NCBI GenBank assembly: GCA_964549335.1
Contig: CAZJUQ010000054.1
Span: 69,401-133,400, forward strand
Source of the DNA: Sulfidibacterium sp964549335
Lineage (GTDB): Bacteria > Bacteroidota > Bacteroidia > Bacteroidales > F082
Direction of reading: 5' to 3'
Length of the DNA stretch: 64,000 nucleotides
Part shown: positions 41,955 through 51,311 of the stretch, in pieces
Layout: every line of letters starts with the position of its first letter
Numbering within the stretch: the first letter of the stretch is position 1
The notes under the pieces: model-generated
What the model saw: the letters and a program-made list of their open reading frames with translations, nothing else
What the model was told of the DNA's origin: nothing
Database searches by the model: none
Made by a program: the position numbers and the translations under genes

Positions 41955-43430
41955 CTAAATAGTTCCGAACCACTTTTCCACCAAGGCGGTTTTACTGAAT
42001 TTCTCTTCATCCTTGTGATAAAACTCATTGGTTTTTGAGTTGTATGAATACTCCTTGCTCCATTCATCGACATTAAATACGATTTGCTTAACCGCATCCA
42101 CAACATAGTCCAGTTCCGTATCCGTCATTGTCGGATGAAGCGACACCCTTACAAAACCGGGTTTTTCCGAGTTATCGCCCCTGCTTATTTTCTCGGTAAT
42201 TCTGTGCGATTCATCAGGGTCTATATTGAGCAAATAGTGTCCGTAAGTACCGGCACATGCACAACCGCCGCGCACCTGGATACCGAAACGGTCGTTAAGC
42301 ATTTTTACTATCAGATTGTAATGGATATTATCGACATAAAAGGAGAATATTCCCAGTCTATCCTTAATATTATCGGCAAGGATATGTAATCCGGGGATTT
42401 TCGAAAAACCTTCGAAAGCCTTGTTTACCAATTGCTCTTCGCGCCGTTTAATAAGCGAAGTGTCCATTTGTTCTTTCAACTCTATGGCAAGAGCTGTACG
42501 CATGGCTTGCAAGAAGCCGGGGGTACCACCGTCCTCCCGTAACTCAATGTCGTCGTAATACATATGTTCACCCCAAGGGTTTGTCCATTCCACAGTACCG
42601 CCACCCGGATGATCGGGCACTTTTCTGTTATACATTTTTTTATTGAATATCAACACTCCCGAACTTCCCGGACCTCCGAGGAACTTATGAGGCGAAAAAA
42701 ACACGGCATCGAGATACTCATCTTTTTCAGCGGGGTGCATATCAATATCGACATATGGAGCCGAACCCGCAAAATCAACAAAAGCCAACCCACCGTACCG
42801 GTGCATTAAGGCGGCAAGTTTATGATAAGGTGGTTGAACGCCGGTAACATTGGAACAGGCGGAAAAAGAACCGACTTTAATTTTACGTTCTTTGTACTTT
42901 TCCAGTTGACGCTGCAACTCTTCCGGGTCAACCCTGTTTTCGGCATCAGGCTGCAACACCACCACCTCGGCAATGGTTTCGAGCCAGGAAGTTTGATTTG
43001 AATGGTGTTCCATATGTGTTACAAATACCACGGGGCGCTCCTTTTTGGGAATACATTCGCCCTTTTCGTAAACGGCACAATTCTTAAAACCCAAAATACG
43101 TTGCAATTTATTAACCACGGCAGTCATTCCGAAGCCGGCGGTAATAATAACGTCGTCGGGACCGGCATTGACGTGTCTTTTTATCTTTTCGTGTGCAAAA
43201 TGATATGCTTTTGTCATTAAAGTTCCCGTTTCGGAAGTTTCGGTATGTGTATTACCCACAAACGGACCAATCTCTTCAGCCATTTTCTTTTCAATGGGAG
43301 CATATAATCTTCCGCTTGCCACCCAGTCGGCATATAACAAATTCATGGTTCCGTACGGTGTACGGAATTTTGCATCAATACCTATTATGTTTTTTCTGAA
43401 ACGTTCGAAATGCTTTTCCAAGTCTGTCAT
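41955..43430 (-). CDS. Class V aminotransferase fold enzyme (cysteine desulfurase-like)
   Basis: A 491-residue PLP enzyme. The PLP lysine is in DAVFFSPHKFLGGPGSSGVLIF; upstream are AFVDFAGSAPYVDID (Asp for the pyridine nitrogen) and HMEHHSNQTSW (stacking His). A late RGGCACAGTYGHYLL provides cysteines near the active site, as in cysteine desulfurases, but the protein is about 90 residues longer than SufS/IscS. It may be a desulfurase or a related selenocysteine lyase or MoCo-sulfurase-like enzyme; no suf or isc genes are nearby. Confidence 0.8.
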   Translation of the reverse strand: MTDLEKHFERFRKNIIGIDAKFRTPYGTMNLLYADWVASGRLYAPIEKKMAEEIGPFVGNTHTETSETGTLMTKAYHFAHEKIKRHVNAGPDDVIITAGFGMTAVVNKLQRILGFKNCAVYEKGECIPKKERPVVFVTHMEHHSNQTSWLETIAEVVVLQPDAENRVDPEELQRQLEKYKERKIKVGSFSACSNVTGVQPPYHKLAALMHRYGGLAFVDFAGSAPYVDIDMHPAEKDEYLDAVFFSPHKFLGGPGSSGVLIFNKKMYNRKVPDHPGGGTVEWTNPWGEHMYYDDIELREDGGTPGFLQAMRTALAIELKEQMDTSLIKRREEQLVNKAFEGFSKIPGLHILADNIKDRLGIFSFYVDNIHYNLIVKMLNDRFGIQVRGGCACAGTYGHYLLNIDPDESHRITEKISRGDNSEKPGFVRVSLHPTMTDTELDYVVDAVKQIVFNVDEWSKEYSYNSKTNEFYHKDEEKFSKTALVEKWFGTI

Positions 43431-43512
43431 AAGAAATATCCTTTTATCATGTTTTAGACAACATCAATCGAAAAAAGTATGGAAACGAATAAAAACTTGT
43501 TAGCAAATTTAA

Positions 43513-43547
43513 AAAAAATCCCGGTTAAACACTCAACCGGGATTTTT
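43513..43547 (-). terminator. Rho-independent terminator after secDF
   Basis: AAAAATCCCGGTT / AACCGGGATTTTT (43514-43526 and 43535-43547), 13-bp stem with an 8-base loop; on the minus strand a T run follows. It begins 23 bases after the secDF stop. Confidence 0.9.
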
Positions 43548-43570
43548 CACAAATAAATTAACTTGAAAAG

Positions 43571-46500
43571 TTATTTTTTCTTGGACTTCTTTTTTCTTTT
43601 ACGTTCGGCCTCTTCGTTTTTTGCCTCTATCGCTTTATCGTTTTTATCGCCTTTCAACAGGTCGTAAGCAATGGGGCTTGCCGTAAATACCGAAGAGTAT
43701 GTACCTATTAAAATACCTATTAACAAAGCGAATACAAATCCGCGAATAACTTCGCCGCCGAACAGGAATATCATAAGAAGCACAACAAGAGTTGTACCCG
43801 AGGTATTCATGGTACGCGCCAAAGTTGCGTTCAAACCTTCGTTCATATTCCGCTTAAGCGTATGTTTAGGGAATAAAGTGGTATTTTCACGAATACGGTC
43901 GAAAATAATCACGGTATCGTTTATGGAGTATCCGATAATGGTAAGGATAGCGGCAATAAACGATTGGTCAACCTCCATATTAAAGGGCATAATGCCGTAA
44001 AAGAGGGAGAACATGCCCATGGTAATTATCGTATCGTGGAAAAGTGCCAAAACACCTCCGACACCGTATTGCCACTTTTTAAACCTGAGTGCTATATAAA
44101 CGAAAATGATAATCAAGGCAAAGAATATGGCAAAATAGGCTTTTTCGCGAATATCGTAAGCAATTGTAGGACCTATTTTTTGCGAACTTAAAATTCCCAG
44201 CAACTTGTTTTCACCCTCTGTATCCGAAGTAAAATCTTTATATTTCAAAGGTGTTTTATAAAAGGCTTTCAGACCGTCGTAAAGTTTACGCTGAATGATT
44301 GAATCGGCATTAATACTTTCGTCGGCATCAATTAAATATTTTGTGGTAACCTTTATTTGGCTGGAAGGGCCGAAAGTTTTCACTTCGGGAGCTATGTTTT
44401 CAAACTCTTTGGTTAAAACTTTTCTGATAGCTTCGGTATTAACGTCCTTATCGAAACGGATAACATAAGTACGTCCACCCGTAAAATCGACACCGAAGTT
44501 CAAACCGCGAGTAAATAGCGAAACCAAACTGATGGTTATTAATAGCCCTGAAAAAATATAGGCTTTTTTACGCCAGCCAATAAAATCGAAATTGGTATTT
44601 GAAAGTGTGTTTGCCGTAAATTTGTTTGAGAAAGATATCTTTTTGTTTTTCTCAAGCATATTTGTAAATAACAATCTCGATATAAAGATAGCCGTAAAGA
44701 GCGACGAAAGCAGACCTATGATAAGAGTTGTTGCAAAACCTTGCACCGGACCTGTACCGAAAACGTAGAGCACAATACCGGTCAGCAATGTTGTAACGTT
44801 TCCGTCGATAATAGCCGAATAAGCGTTTTTGTAACCGTCGGCTATGGCAAGTCTGATACCTTTACCTGCCCGCACCTCCTCTTTAATACGTTCGTAAATA
44901 ATCACGTTGGCGTCAACAGCCATACCGAGTGTCAGTACGATACCTGCAATACCCGGCAGAGTAAGAACCGCACCCAACGAGGCCAATACTCCGAACAAGA
45001 AAAACACGTTGACGATAAGAGCGAAACTTGCCACCCAGCCTGCTTTGTTATAATAAGCAATCATGTAAGCCAAAACAAGTATGAAAGCGAGGATAAAACT
45101 GTTCATTCCCGCTTTCACGGCTTCGCGGCCGAGCGAAGGACCTACCACAGCCTCTTCGACAATATGTGCTGATGCGGGGAGTTTACCCGCTTTAAGTATA
45201 TTGGCAAGGTCTTTAGCCTCTTCAACGGTCATGCCACCGCCAGAAATTGAGGAGCGTCCGTTGGGGATTTCACCGTTAACAACGGGAAAAGAGTAAACAT
45301 AACCGTCGAGAACAATAGCAATTTGCCGTCCTATATTATCGGCCGTAAGACGTTTCCAGATTTTGGCGCCCTGGCTGTTCATTTGAAGATCAACGGAGAC
45401 TTTTCCGTTTTGGTCGAAATCTTTACGGGCATCAACAATAACGTCGCCGCCGAGGGCAGCACTTCCGTCGCGTGTACTTGCTTTAAGAGCAATAAGCTCC
45501 AATACGTCGGGAGTTCTCGGGTCGGGTTTTACGGCCCAGGCAAAACGCAAATCCCTCGGGAAAATATCTTTTACTTTTCTCAACATGTTATTTATGCGTG
45601 CCGTATCCTTTATGGCGGCAACACCAACCCTTGCCGATTGTGCCGGAGCAAACTTGCCGTTCTCGGTTTGATAATAAGAAGGACGCAAATAGGCATACAA
45701 GGGGTTCTTTTTGGCATACTCTTCAAAAGATTGCTCTTTTTTGGCAATGTTCGAAGTATCTTTTTCTATCTGTTCGAGCAGTTTGTTTTTTGTGGTATCG
45801 CTACTTTTTGCGGTAACGGCGGTATCTTGTCCGGCTGAAACCGAAGCCGGTTTTTCACCTTTCACTGATTTCTCTTCACCTGCATTGGTATTTGCATCCG
45901 TGTTTTTACCGTTTTCTTCTTCATTCAATTGCTCAACTTCCGCCAGTTTTTTGTTTGCCTGGTCGAAATATTGAAATATTTCGGAGAAATTATAGGTTTC
46001 CCAAAATTCAAGTTTTGCCGTACCTTGAAGAAGTTTACGGACACGCTCGGGGTCTTTTATACCGGGGAGTTCGATAAGTATTCGTCCGCTGGTGGCAAGT
46101 TTTTGGATGTTGGGTTGCGAAACACCGAAGCGGTCGATACGTGTTCTTAATATTTGGAACGACCTGTCGATTGCTCCGTCGGCTTCTTTTTTAATTACCT
46201 TTAAAACTTCGTCGTTTGTTGAAGTTGTTGTAATTCCTTTGTCTTTAAATTCATATAAAAATATTGAAGCAAGACGTGCGTTGGGATCGATTTTTTGAAA
46301 TGCCTCGCCAAACAGAGTTACAAAATCTTTGTTGCTGTTTTTTTGCATCTCTTTGGCCATTTTCATGGCTTTTCTGAAAGTGGGGTCCTCGCTGTGTCCC
46401 GACAAGGCGTCAATAATGTCGCTAACCGACACTTCCAGGACAACGTTCATACCGCCTTTGAGGTCGAGTCCCAGATTTATTTCACGTTCTTTACACTCTT

Positions 46501-46780
46501 TGTAGGTATAACTGTCAATACCTATGTTGTAAACAACTTCGTTGGCAATACTGTCGAGATAATAACTTTCTCTTGCCTTTTCAATCGAATCGAGCAAATA
46601 CTGTTCTCTTGCTTCGTTTCCCCCTGCAAGTTTTTTTGCTTGTTGCAAAGCCACGTTGCTTGCGGCATATTCTTTGGCTTTCTTTTCCACCCTTGAAGTT
46701 ACCACGGTGAAACTCAACTGATAAAGACATACCAACGCAAACGAAATGGCAAAAAACTTGATAGCTCCTTTGTTTTGCAT
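43571..46780 (-). CDS. secDF: Fused protein translocase subunit SecDF
   Basis: SecDF uses the proton gradient to help pull proteins across the inner membrane after SecA. The 1069-residue chain fuses SecD (GLDLKGGMNVVLEV, LRTRIDRFGVSQP, MAVDANVIIYERIKEE) and SecF (GVDFTGGRTYVIRF, YSINDTVIIFDRIREN), with twelve membrane segments expected. Between the SecD head parts is a low-complexity Lys/Glu/Ala/Ser/Thr insert of about 60 residues (residues about 280-340) typical of Bacteroidota SecDF. The C-terminus is very basic (RKRKKKSKKK). It has its own consensus promoter and terminator. Confidence 0.96.
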   Translation of the reverse strand: MQNKGAIKFFAISFALVCLYQLSFTVVTSRVEKKAKEYAASNVALQQAKKLAGGNEAREQYLLDSIEKARESYYLDSIANEVVYNIGIDSYTYKECKEREINLGLDLKGGMNVVLEVSVSDIIDALSGHSEDPTFRKAMKMAKEMQKNSNKDFVTLFGEAFQKIDPNARLASIFLYEFKDKGITTTSTNDEVLKVIKKEADGAIDRSFQILRTRIDRFGVSQPNIQKLATSGRILIELPGIKDPERVRKLLQGTAKLEFWETYNFSEIFQYFDQANKKLAEVEQLNEEENGKNTDANTNAGEEKSVKGEKPASVSAGQDTAVTAKSSDTTKNKLLEQIEKDTSNIAKKEQSFEEYAKKNPLYAYLRPSYYQTENGKFAPAQSARVGVAAIKDTARINNMLRKVKDIFPRDLRFAWAVKPDPRTPDVLELIALKASTRDGSAALGGDVIVDARKDFDQNGKVSVDLQMNSQGAKIWKRLTADNIGRQIAIVLDGYVYSFPVVNGEIPNGRSSISGGGMTVEEAKDLANILKAGKLPASAHIVEEAVVGPSLGREAVKAGMNSFILAFILVLAYMIAYYNKAGWVASFALIVNVFFLFGVLASLGAVLTLPGIAGIVLTLGMAVDANVIIYERIKEEVRAGKGIRLAIADGYKNAYSAIIDGNVTTLLTGIVLYVFGTGPVQGFATTLIIGLLSSLFTAIFISRLLFTNMLEKNKKISFSNKFTANTLSNTNFDFIGWRKKAYIFSGLLITISLVSLFTRGLNFGVDFTGGRTYVIRFDKDVNTEAIRKVLTKEFENIAPEVKTFGPSSQIKVTTKYLIDADESINADSIIQRKLYDGLKAFYKTPLKYKDFTSDTEGENKLLGILSSQKIGPTIAYDIREKAYFAIFFALIIIFVYIALRFKKWQYGVGGVLALFHDTIITMGMFSLFYGIMPFNMEVDQSFIAAILTIIGYSINDTVIIFDRIRENTTLFPKHTLKRNMNEGLNATLARTMNTSGTTLVVLLMIFLFGGEVIRGFVFALLIGILIGTYSSVFTASPIAYDLLKGDKNDKAIEAKNEEAERKRKKKSKKK

Positions 46781-46824
46781 TTGAAATTAGATATTTATGA
46801 TTTTACTTAAATTTTTTAAGGGTG

Positions 46825-46854
46825 CAAAAATAGAATAATATTTTATATAAACAA
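46825..46854 (-). promoter_or_regulatory. Promoter of secDF
   Basis: TTG (46852-46854), 19 bases, TATTTTTG (46825-46832) on the minus strand: full consensus with ideal spacing, 44 bases before the ATG at 46780. Confidence 0.8.
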
Positions 46855-46867
46855 TGTACAATACAAT

Positions 46868-48364
46868 TTATCTTACTGTTTTCCTATCGTTTTTTATTAT
46901 GGAAATAAATTCCTTAATGTTTAACAGTTTTAAAGCAAATGCCGTTAAGGTTCCGAAAGTTAAAAATATCATTATGTTTTTATGCCAGCTTAATGCGGAA
47001 AAGGTGTTTATTAAATAACCCGAAAAGAAGATTAAGAGAACGGCGGCAAAAAATTTCAGTATCCACATTTTAGAAAAATCGAGTTTAAAATATTTAAATG
47101 CAAGGGACATTTGCAATACTGCCGTTATTGTTTGTGCCCCGAGGCTTGCATATGCCGAACCTATGGCATGATAACCGGGGATTAAAATAAAATTCAACAA
47201 CAGATTTGTAACAAGACCCGTCAGAGCAATCAGGTTCAGGGCTTTCAAATTGTTGTTTGCCGTAAGCAAGGTGCCGAAAATATAATTGGACGATACGGCG
47301 ACAAAACTGAACATCAATATTTTAAAAATATGTTGCGATTGCATGATGCGGTTAGCGAAACCGATTAAAGTTTCGCCTTGGTGTCGGGTGTACATAAGCT
47401 CCATGATGTTTTTTCCGAAAAAGGTTGCCGTTGCTGCAATCAAAAGGGCACCCGTAATAATGATTGAGAAAGATATCCGTACCAATTTACCAACGGGCAT
47501 ATGCTCTTTTATCATTTTCGAAAACAGGGGAAGCAGCAAAACGGCAAAAAGGTAAGCAAAGTTTTGTCCGGCATCAAGGAGCCTGTATGCAAGGGCATAA
47601 ACGCCCGACTGCTCGGCACCGAGTGGCGAAGGCAAAAGACGTTCGAGCAAAACGGTATCAATGCGATTGTAAAAACTCATTATCAAAACCAAAAGAGCAA
47701 AAGGGATACTCTTTTTTATTATCATCAAAAAAAATGCGGTATTCCAGTTTAATTTCAACTTACCCGATTTGTTAAGAACTGCCGTCAAAGCTATCAGTAC
47801 GGTTATTCCGTATGCCAATGTTTGCGAATATACATACCACTCTATTTTGAAACTTGCGGGAAACCAGCCGCTCCATAAAATAGCTCCCACAAAAAGTATC
47901 ATTAATATTCTGTCGAGTATTGACAGAAAACTGTCGGTCTTAAAAAGTAAAAGTCCCGAAATATTGGAACGTAAATACAAAATAAACGAAAGCAAAAACT
48001 GATTGAAACCCACCCAAGCCAAAATGTAAAGTTGGCGTCCTCTGTAGCCTATAAGTATTCCGACGGCAAAAATTATGAAGGCATAAACTAATCCGAGCAG
48101 AAGCTTCAAACTTGCAATACCCGCCAGATGCTTGTTTAAAAGCTGGTTGTTTTGCGCTATGTTTCTATTGTTGAAATTGGTAATTCCCAAATCGAGGAAA
48201 ATAAAAAAGAGGAAGGAGAAGTTGAATATGGAGAAATAGAAACCGTACTCGTCGGTACCCACGACATTTTGCACCTGCCTGTCAATACCGAGTATCCAAA
48301 AAGGCTTAACAAGCAAGTTTAAAAAAAGTAACAGGGCCAGATTTTTCAGAAATTTTCCGTGCAT
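46868..48364 (-). CDS. Polysaccharide flippase-type membrane protein (MOP/Wzx family)
   Basis: A 498-residue polytopic protein with 12-14 hydrophobic segments, matching the oligosaccharide flippase/MATE-like superfamily: FLKNLALLLFLNLLVKPFWIL at the start, FYNRIDTVLLERLLP in the middle, and the paired helices of the C-terminal half. It probably moves lipid-linked glycans across the inner membrane. I use the ATG at 48364 (MHGKFLKNLALL); the start at 48400 would overlap the end of rnhB and add a poor N-terminus. It is the last gene of the purD-membrane protein-rnhB-flippase run. Confidence 0.85.
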   Translation of the reverse strand: MHGKFLKNLALLLFLNLLVKPFWILGIDRQVQNVVGTDEYGFYFSIFNFSFLFFIFLDLGITNFNNRNIAQNNQLLNKHLAGIASLKLLLGLVYAFIIFAVGILIGYRGRQLYILAWVGFNQFLLSFILYLRSNISGLLLFKTDSFLSILDRILMILFVGAILWSGWFPASFKIEWYVYSQTLAYGITVLIALTAVLNKSGKLKLNWNTAFFLMIIKKSIPFALLVLIMSFYNRIDTVLLERLLPSPLGAEQSGVYALAYRLLDAGQNFAYLFAVLLLPLFSKMIKEHMPVGKLVRISFSIIITGALLIAATATFFGKNIMELMYTRHQGETLIGFANRIMQSQHIFKILMFSFVAVSSNYIFGTLLTANNNLKALNLIALTGLVTNLLLNFILIPGYHAIGSAYASLGAQTITAVLQMSLAFKYFKLDFSKMWILKFFAAVLLIFFSGYLINTFSALSWHKNIMIFLTFGTLTAFALKLLNIKEFISIIKNDRKTVR

Positions 48365-48396
48365 TTTGCAAAAGTAAAAAAAACCCCCACCTATTC

Positions 48397-49002
48397 TCAA
48401 CCGTCCAAATCCAACTTTAATTGAATGTGAAAATTAAAACTTTTACGGTGATAAGGTGACAATCCGAGGTTTTGTATGCTAAGTTTATGTTGTTTGGTAG
48501 GGTATCCTTTGTTTTTGTTCCAGAAATAGCCGGGAAATTCATCATTTAATTTTCTCATGTAATCGTCGCGGTAAGTTTTTGCCAAAATAGATGCCGCCGC
48601 TATGGACATATATTTAGCATCTCCCTTAACAACGCATACATGTTTAATATCTTTATATTTTTTAAATCTGTTTCCGTCAATCAATAGCAATTCAGGTTTT
48701 ACCGATAAATTGTCAATGGCGAGGTGCATTGCCAGAAATGATGCGTTGAGAATATTTATTTCGTCTATTTTATTATTGTCAACCGAAGCCACCGCCCAGG
48801 AGAGAGCTTCGTTTTCTATAATTTTTCGAAGTTGGTTCCGTTTCTTCTCACTCAACTTTTTCGAGTCGTTAAGCATTTGATTTGAAAACCCCGGGGGCAG
48901 TATTACCGCCGCCGCAAATACAGGTCCCGCCAAACAACCTCGTCCCGCCTCGTCGCAACCCGCCTCCACCGCGGTGATGTCAGAATATCTTTCAATAAGC
49001 AT
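48397..49002 (-). CDS. rnhB: Ribonuclease HII
   Basis: RNase HII removes ribonucleotides and RNA primers from DNA hybrids. The 201-residue protein shows GCDEAGRGCLAGPVFAAAV with the Asp-Glu metal ligands, LLIDGNRF and AASILAKTYRDDYM. Start is the ATG at 49002 (MLIERYSDITAVEAG); the reading frame extends further up but those residues belong to the 3' end of the upstream gene, which it overlaps by 11 bases. Downstream, the flippase follows after 32 bases. Confidence 0.94.
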   Translation of the reverse strand: MLIERYSDITAVEAGCDEAGRGCLAGPVFAAAVILPPGFSNQMLNDSKKLSEKKRNQLRKIIENEALSWAVASVDNNKIDEINILNASFLAMHLAIDNLSVKPELLLIDGNRFKKYKDIKHVCVVKGDAKYMSIAAASILAKTYRDDYMRKLNDEFPGYFWNKNKGYPTKQHKLSIQNLGLSPYHRKSFNFHIQLKLDLDG

Positions 49003-49984
49003 TATACAAATATAAATAGTGATCAAACAAAACAAGAACCAACAAAACAAAAATCGCTGTCTCCGACAGTTTTTTTCTTTTTACAAAACGCAGATAGTCG
49101 TTAACGGCAACGGCAGCCGGAACAAACAACAAGGCAAAAAACTGCAAATCGTCAGATAAAAAAAGATATATAACAGCTAAAAAAACAGATAAATATATAA
49201 TTATACTCACGTTTCTGCGCTTCAATATTTTTCTTCGGTACAAATTTTTGTAACCGGTAAAAAGAGCCGAAACAAAAAGTATTAATATTAAAACCAAAAC
49301 GGATATGGAAATAATATCAGAGGGCATAACCACCGAAAATCCCGCATTTGAAATATGCAGACAATTATCCGCTACCTCTTGTAAACCGTCTGTCCAAAAA
49401 GCATATGCAAACAGGTACAAAAAAGGTGTAACCACCCCGAGCAAAACACTAAGAAATGAACGCAAATCGTTTATCCGGTGCGAAACAAGTCCCAAAAACC
49501 GAACAGCCAACAAAATTATCATGGGCGGATAAAAAAGAGTCATCAAACCCACAAGCAAACCGCCGTTAAAAGATTTAATCCTGTTGTTGCCGGCTTGTGC
49601 CGTACCAAACAAATTGAACAGAAAAAGCGCAAGTAAAAAGTTGATAAAAATCACCGGCAACATACGGGTAAACCTATGCAAGGAGGAGGCAAACAACAGG
49701 TATAAAAAAAACGACACATATGATGTTTTTCCGGACAAGCCGAAATTAACGGCCAATGCATTTATTACCAGTCCCGTTGCCAATGTTAACAAAAAAGCCG
49801 TCAGTGTATCGAACCAAACAAATTTTACCGGTATGGCAAGGTAAAGAGAGTATAGAGGAGCTTGCCATTGAGGCATTACAGGTTTAACGGGAACAACGAA
49901 TGACGGGAACCATATTACAACAGCTATTACCAGCGCAAACAGAAAACGCGACAAATATGCCGAATTGAAAAAGCGCAGCAACAT
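48992..49984 (-). CDS. Polytopic membrane protein (DUF6427-like)
   Basis: A 330-residue protein with about 9-10 membrane helices (LFALVIAVVIWFPSFVVPV, SYVSFFLYLLFASS, FINFLLALFLFNLFGTA and others), beginning MLLRFFNSAYLSRF. It resembles small Bacteroidota membrane proteins placed beside purD, such as DUF6427; I give this from memory and with reserve. No catalytic motif is apparent. It lies 5 bases after purD and overlaps rnhB by 11 bases. Confidence 0.7.
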   Translation of the reverse strand: MLLRFFNSAYLSRFLFALVIAVVIWFPSFVVPVKPVMPQWQAPLYSLYLAIPVKFVWFDTLTAFLLTLATGLVINALAVNFGLSGKTSYVSFFLYLLFASSLHRFTRMLPVIFINFLLALFLFNLFGTAQAGNNRIKSFNGGLLVGLMTLFYPPMIILLAVRFLGLVSHRINDLRSFLSVLLGVVTPFLYLFAYAFWTDGLQEVADNCLHISNAGFSVVMPSDIISISVLVLILILFVSALFTGYKNLYRRKILKRRNVSIIIYLSVFLAVIYLFLSDDLQFFALLFVPAAVAVNDYLRFVKRKKLSETAIFVLLVLVLFDHYLYLYNAY

Positions 49985-49989
49985 AACTA

Positions 49990-51285
49990 TTATTGTATAA
50001 TTTTGTTTTTAAGGTCGAAACCTATATCGCGCCTGTAATATTTACCCTCGAAATCTATATGTTCAACGTTTTGATAAGCGGTTTGAAGGGCTTCGTCCAT
50101 GGTATTTCCGTATGCCGTAACCGCAATAACCCTTCCCCCGCTTGTTTTCAGCCTGTCGCTTTCAATATCTTTGGAGGTGCCGGCATGAAACAGGATACAG
50201 TTGTTAACGCTTTGGGTACCTTCAATAATTTTTCCTTTTTCGTAACTTTCGGGATACCCGCCCGAAACCAGCATTACCGATGCCGCATAACGGTCGTCTA
50301 TCTCCAACTCAACCTCATCCAAAGTTTGGTTTCCCACGGCTTCGAAAAGTTCCACCATATCGGATTTTATCCTCGGTATTACCGATTCGGCTTCGGGGTC
50401 TCCCATACGGCAGTTGTATTCAATAACGTAAGGTTCTCCATCCGAAATCATAAGCCCGAAAAATATGAAACCTTTGTATTCCAAGCCGTCGGCGATGAGC
50501 CCTTCAACTGTAGGTTTAATAATTTTTGTCTCTATCTTACCCAGCAGTTCGTCGGTTGCAAAAGGTACCGGTGAAACGGAGCCCATTCCTCCGGTATTCA
50601 AACCGGTATCACCTTCGCCAATACGTTTGTAATCTTTGGCTACGGGTAAAACCTTATACGATTTTCCGTCGGCAAGTACAAATGCCGAAAGTTCAATTCC
50701 CGTCAAAAACTCTTCTATTACAACTTTTGCGGAAGCAGTTCCGAACTTAGCCCCGTTTATCATCTCGGTAAGTTCCTCTTTTGCTTTTTGCAAATCATCG
50801 ATTATAAGCACACCCTTTCCGGCAGCCAACCCGTCGGCTTTTAAAACATACGGAGGATTAAGCGATTCCAGAAAACGGTACCCGTCTTCCAAACTGTTTT
50901 CGTCAAAACTCTTGTAATTTGCGGTGGGAATATTATGCCGTTTCATGAATTTTTTGGCAAAACTCTTACTTCCCTCCAATGCCGCCGCCGCCTTAACGGG
51001 TCCTATCACGTTAACATAACTCAAATCCCTGCTGTTTTTAAAAAAGTCGTGTATTCCGTCAACGAGGGGTTTTTCGGGACCTACCACCACCATATCCACA
51101 TCGTTTTCAACGACAAACTGTTTTATGGCTTCAAAGTTTTCCAGTTCCAACGGCACATTGGTTCCCACCGAGGCGGTTCCCGCATTTCCGGGAGCTATAT
51201 AAAGCTTATCTAACTTTTTACTCTGCGAAATTTTCCATGCCAAAGCGTGTTCTCTTCCTCCCGAACCAAGTAATAATATATTCAT
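49990..51285 (-). CDS. purD: Phosphoribosylamine--glycine ligase
   Basis: PurD joins phosphoribosylamine and glycine in purine synthesis. The 431-residue protein has the N-terminal LLLGSGGREHALAWKI, the ATP-grasp region (YVLKADGLAAGKGVLI, VVIEEFLTGIELSAF) and the signature YNCRMGDPEAESVIPRI. It heads the run purD-membrane protein-rnhB-flippase; the GT4 gene lies 26 bases upstream and may belong to the same transcript. Confidence 0.96.
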   Translation of the reverse strand: MNILLLGSGGREHALAWKISQSKKLDKLYIAPGNAGTASVGTNVPLELENFEAIKQFVVENDVDMVVVGPEKPLVDGIHDFFKNSRDLSYVNVIGPVKAAAALEGSKSFAKKFMKRHNIPTANYKSFDENSLEDGYRFLESLNPPYVLKADGLAAGKGVLIIDDLQKAKEELTEMINGAKFGTASAKVVIEEFLTGIELSAFVLADGKSYKVLPVAKDYKRIGEGDTGLNTGGMGSVSPVPFATDELLGKIETKIIKPTVEGLIADGLEYKGFIFFGLMISDGEPYVIEYNCRMGDPEAESVIPRIKSDMVELFEAVGNQTLDEVELEIDDRYAASVMLVSGGYPESYEKGKIIEGTQSVNNCILFHAGTSKDIESDRLKTSGGRVIAVTAYGNTMDEALQTAYQNVEHIDFEGKYYRRDIGFDLKNKIIQ

Positions 51286-51311
51286 ATCCGTAATCTGTTT
51301 TTATTTTATTA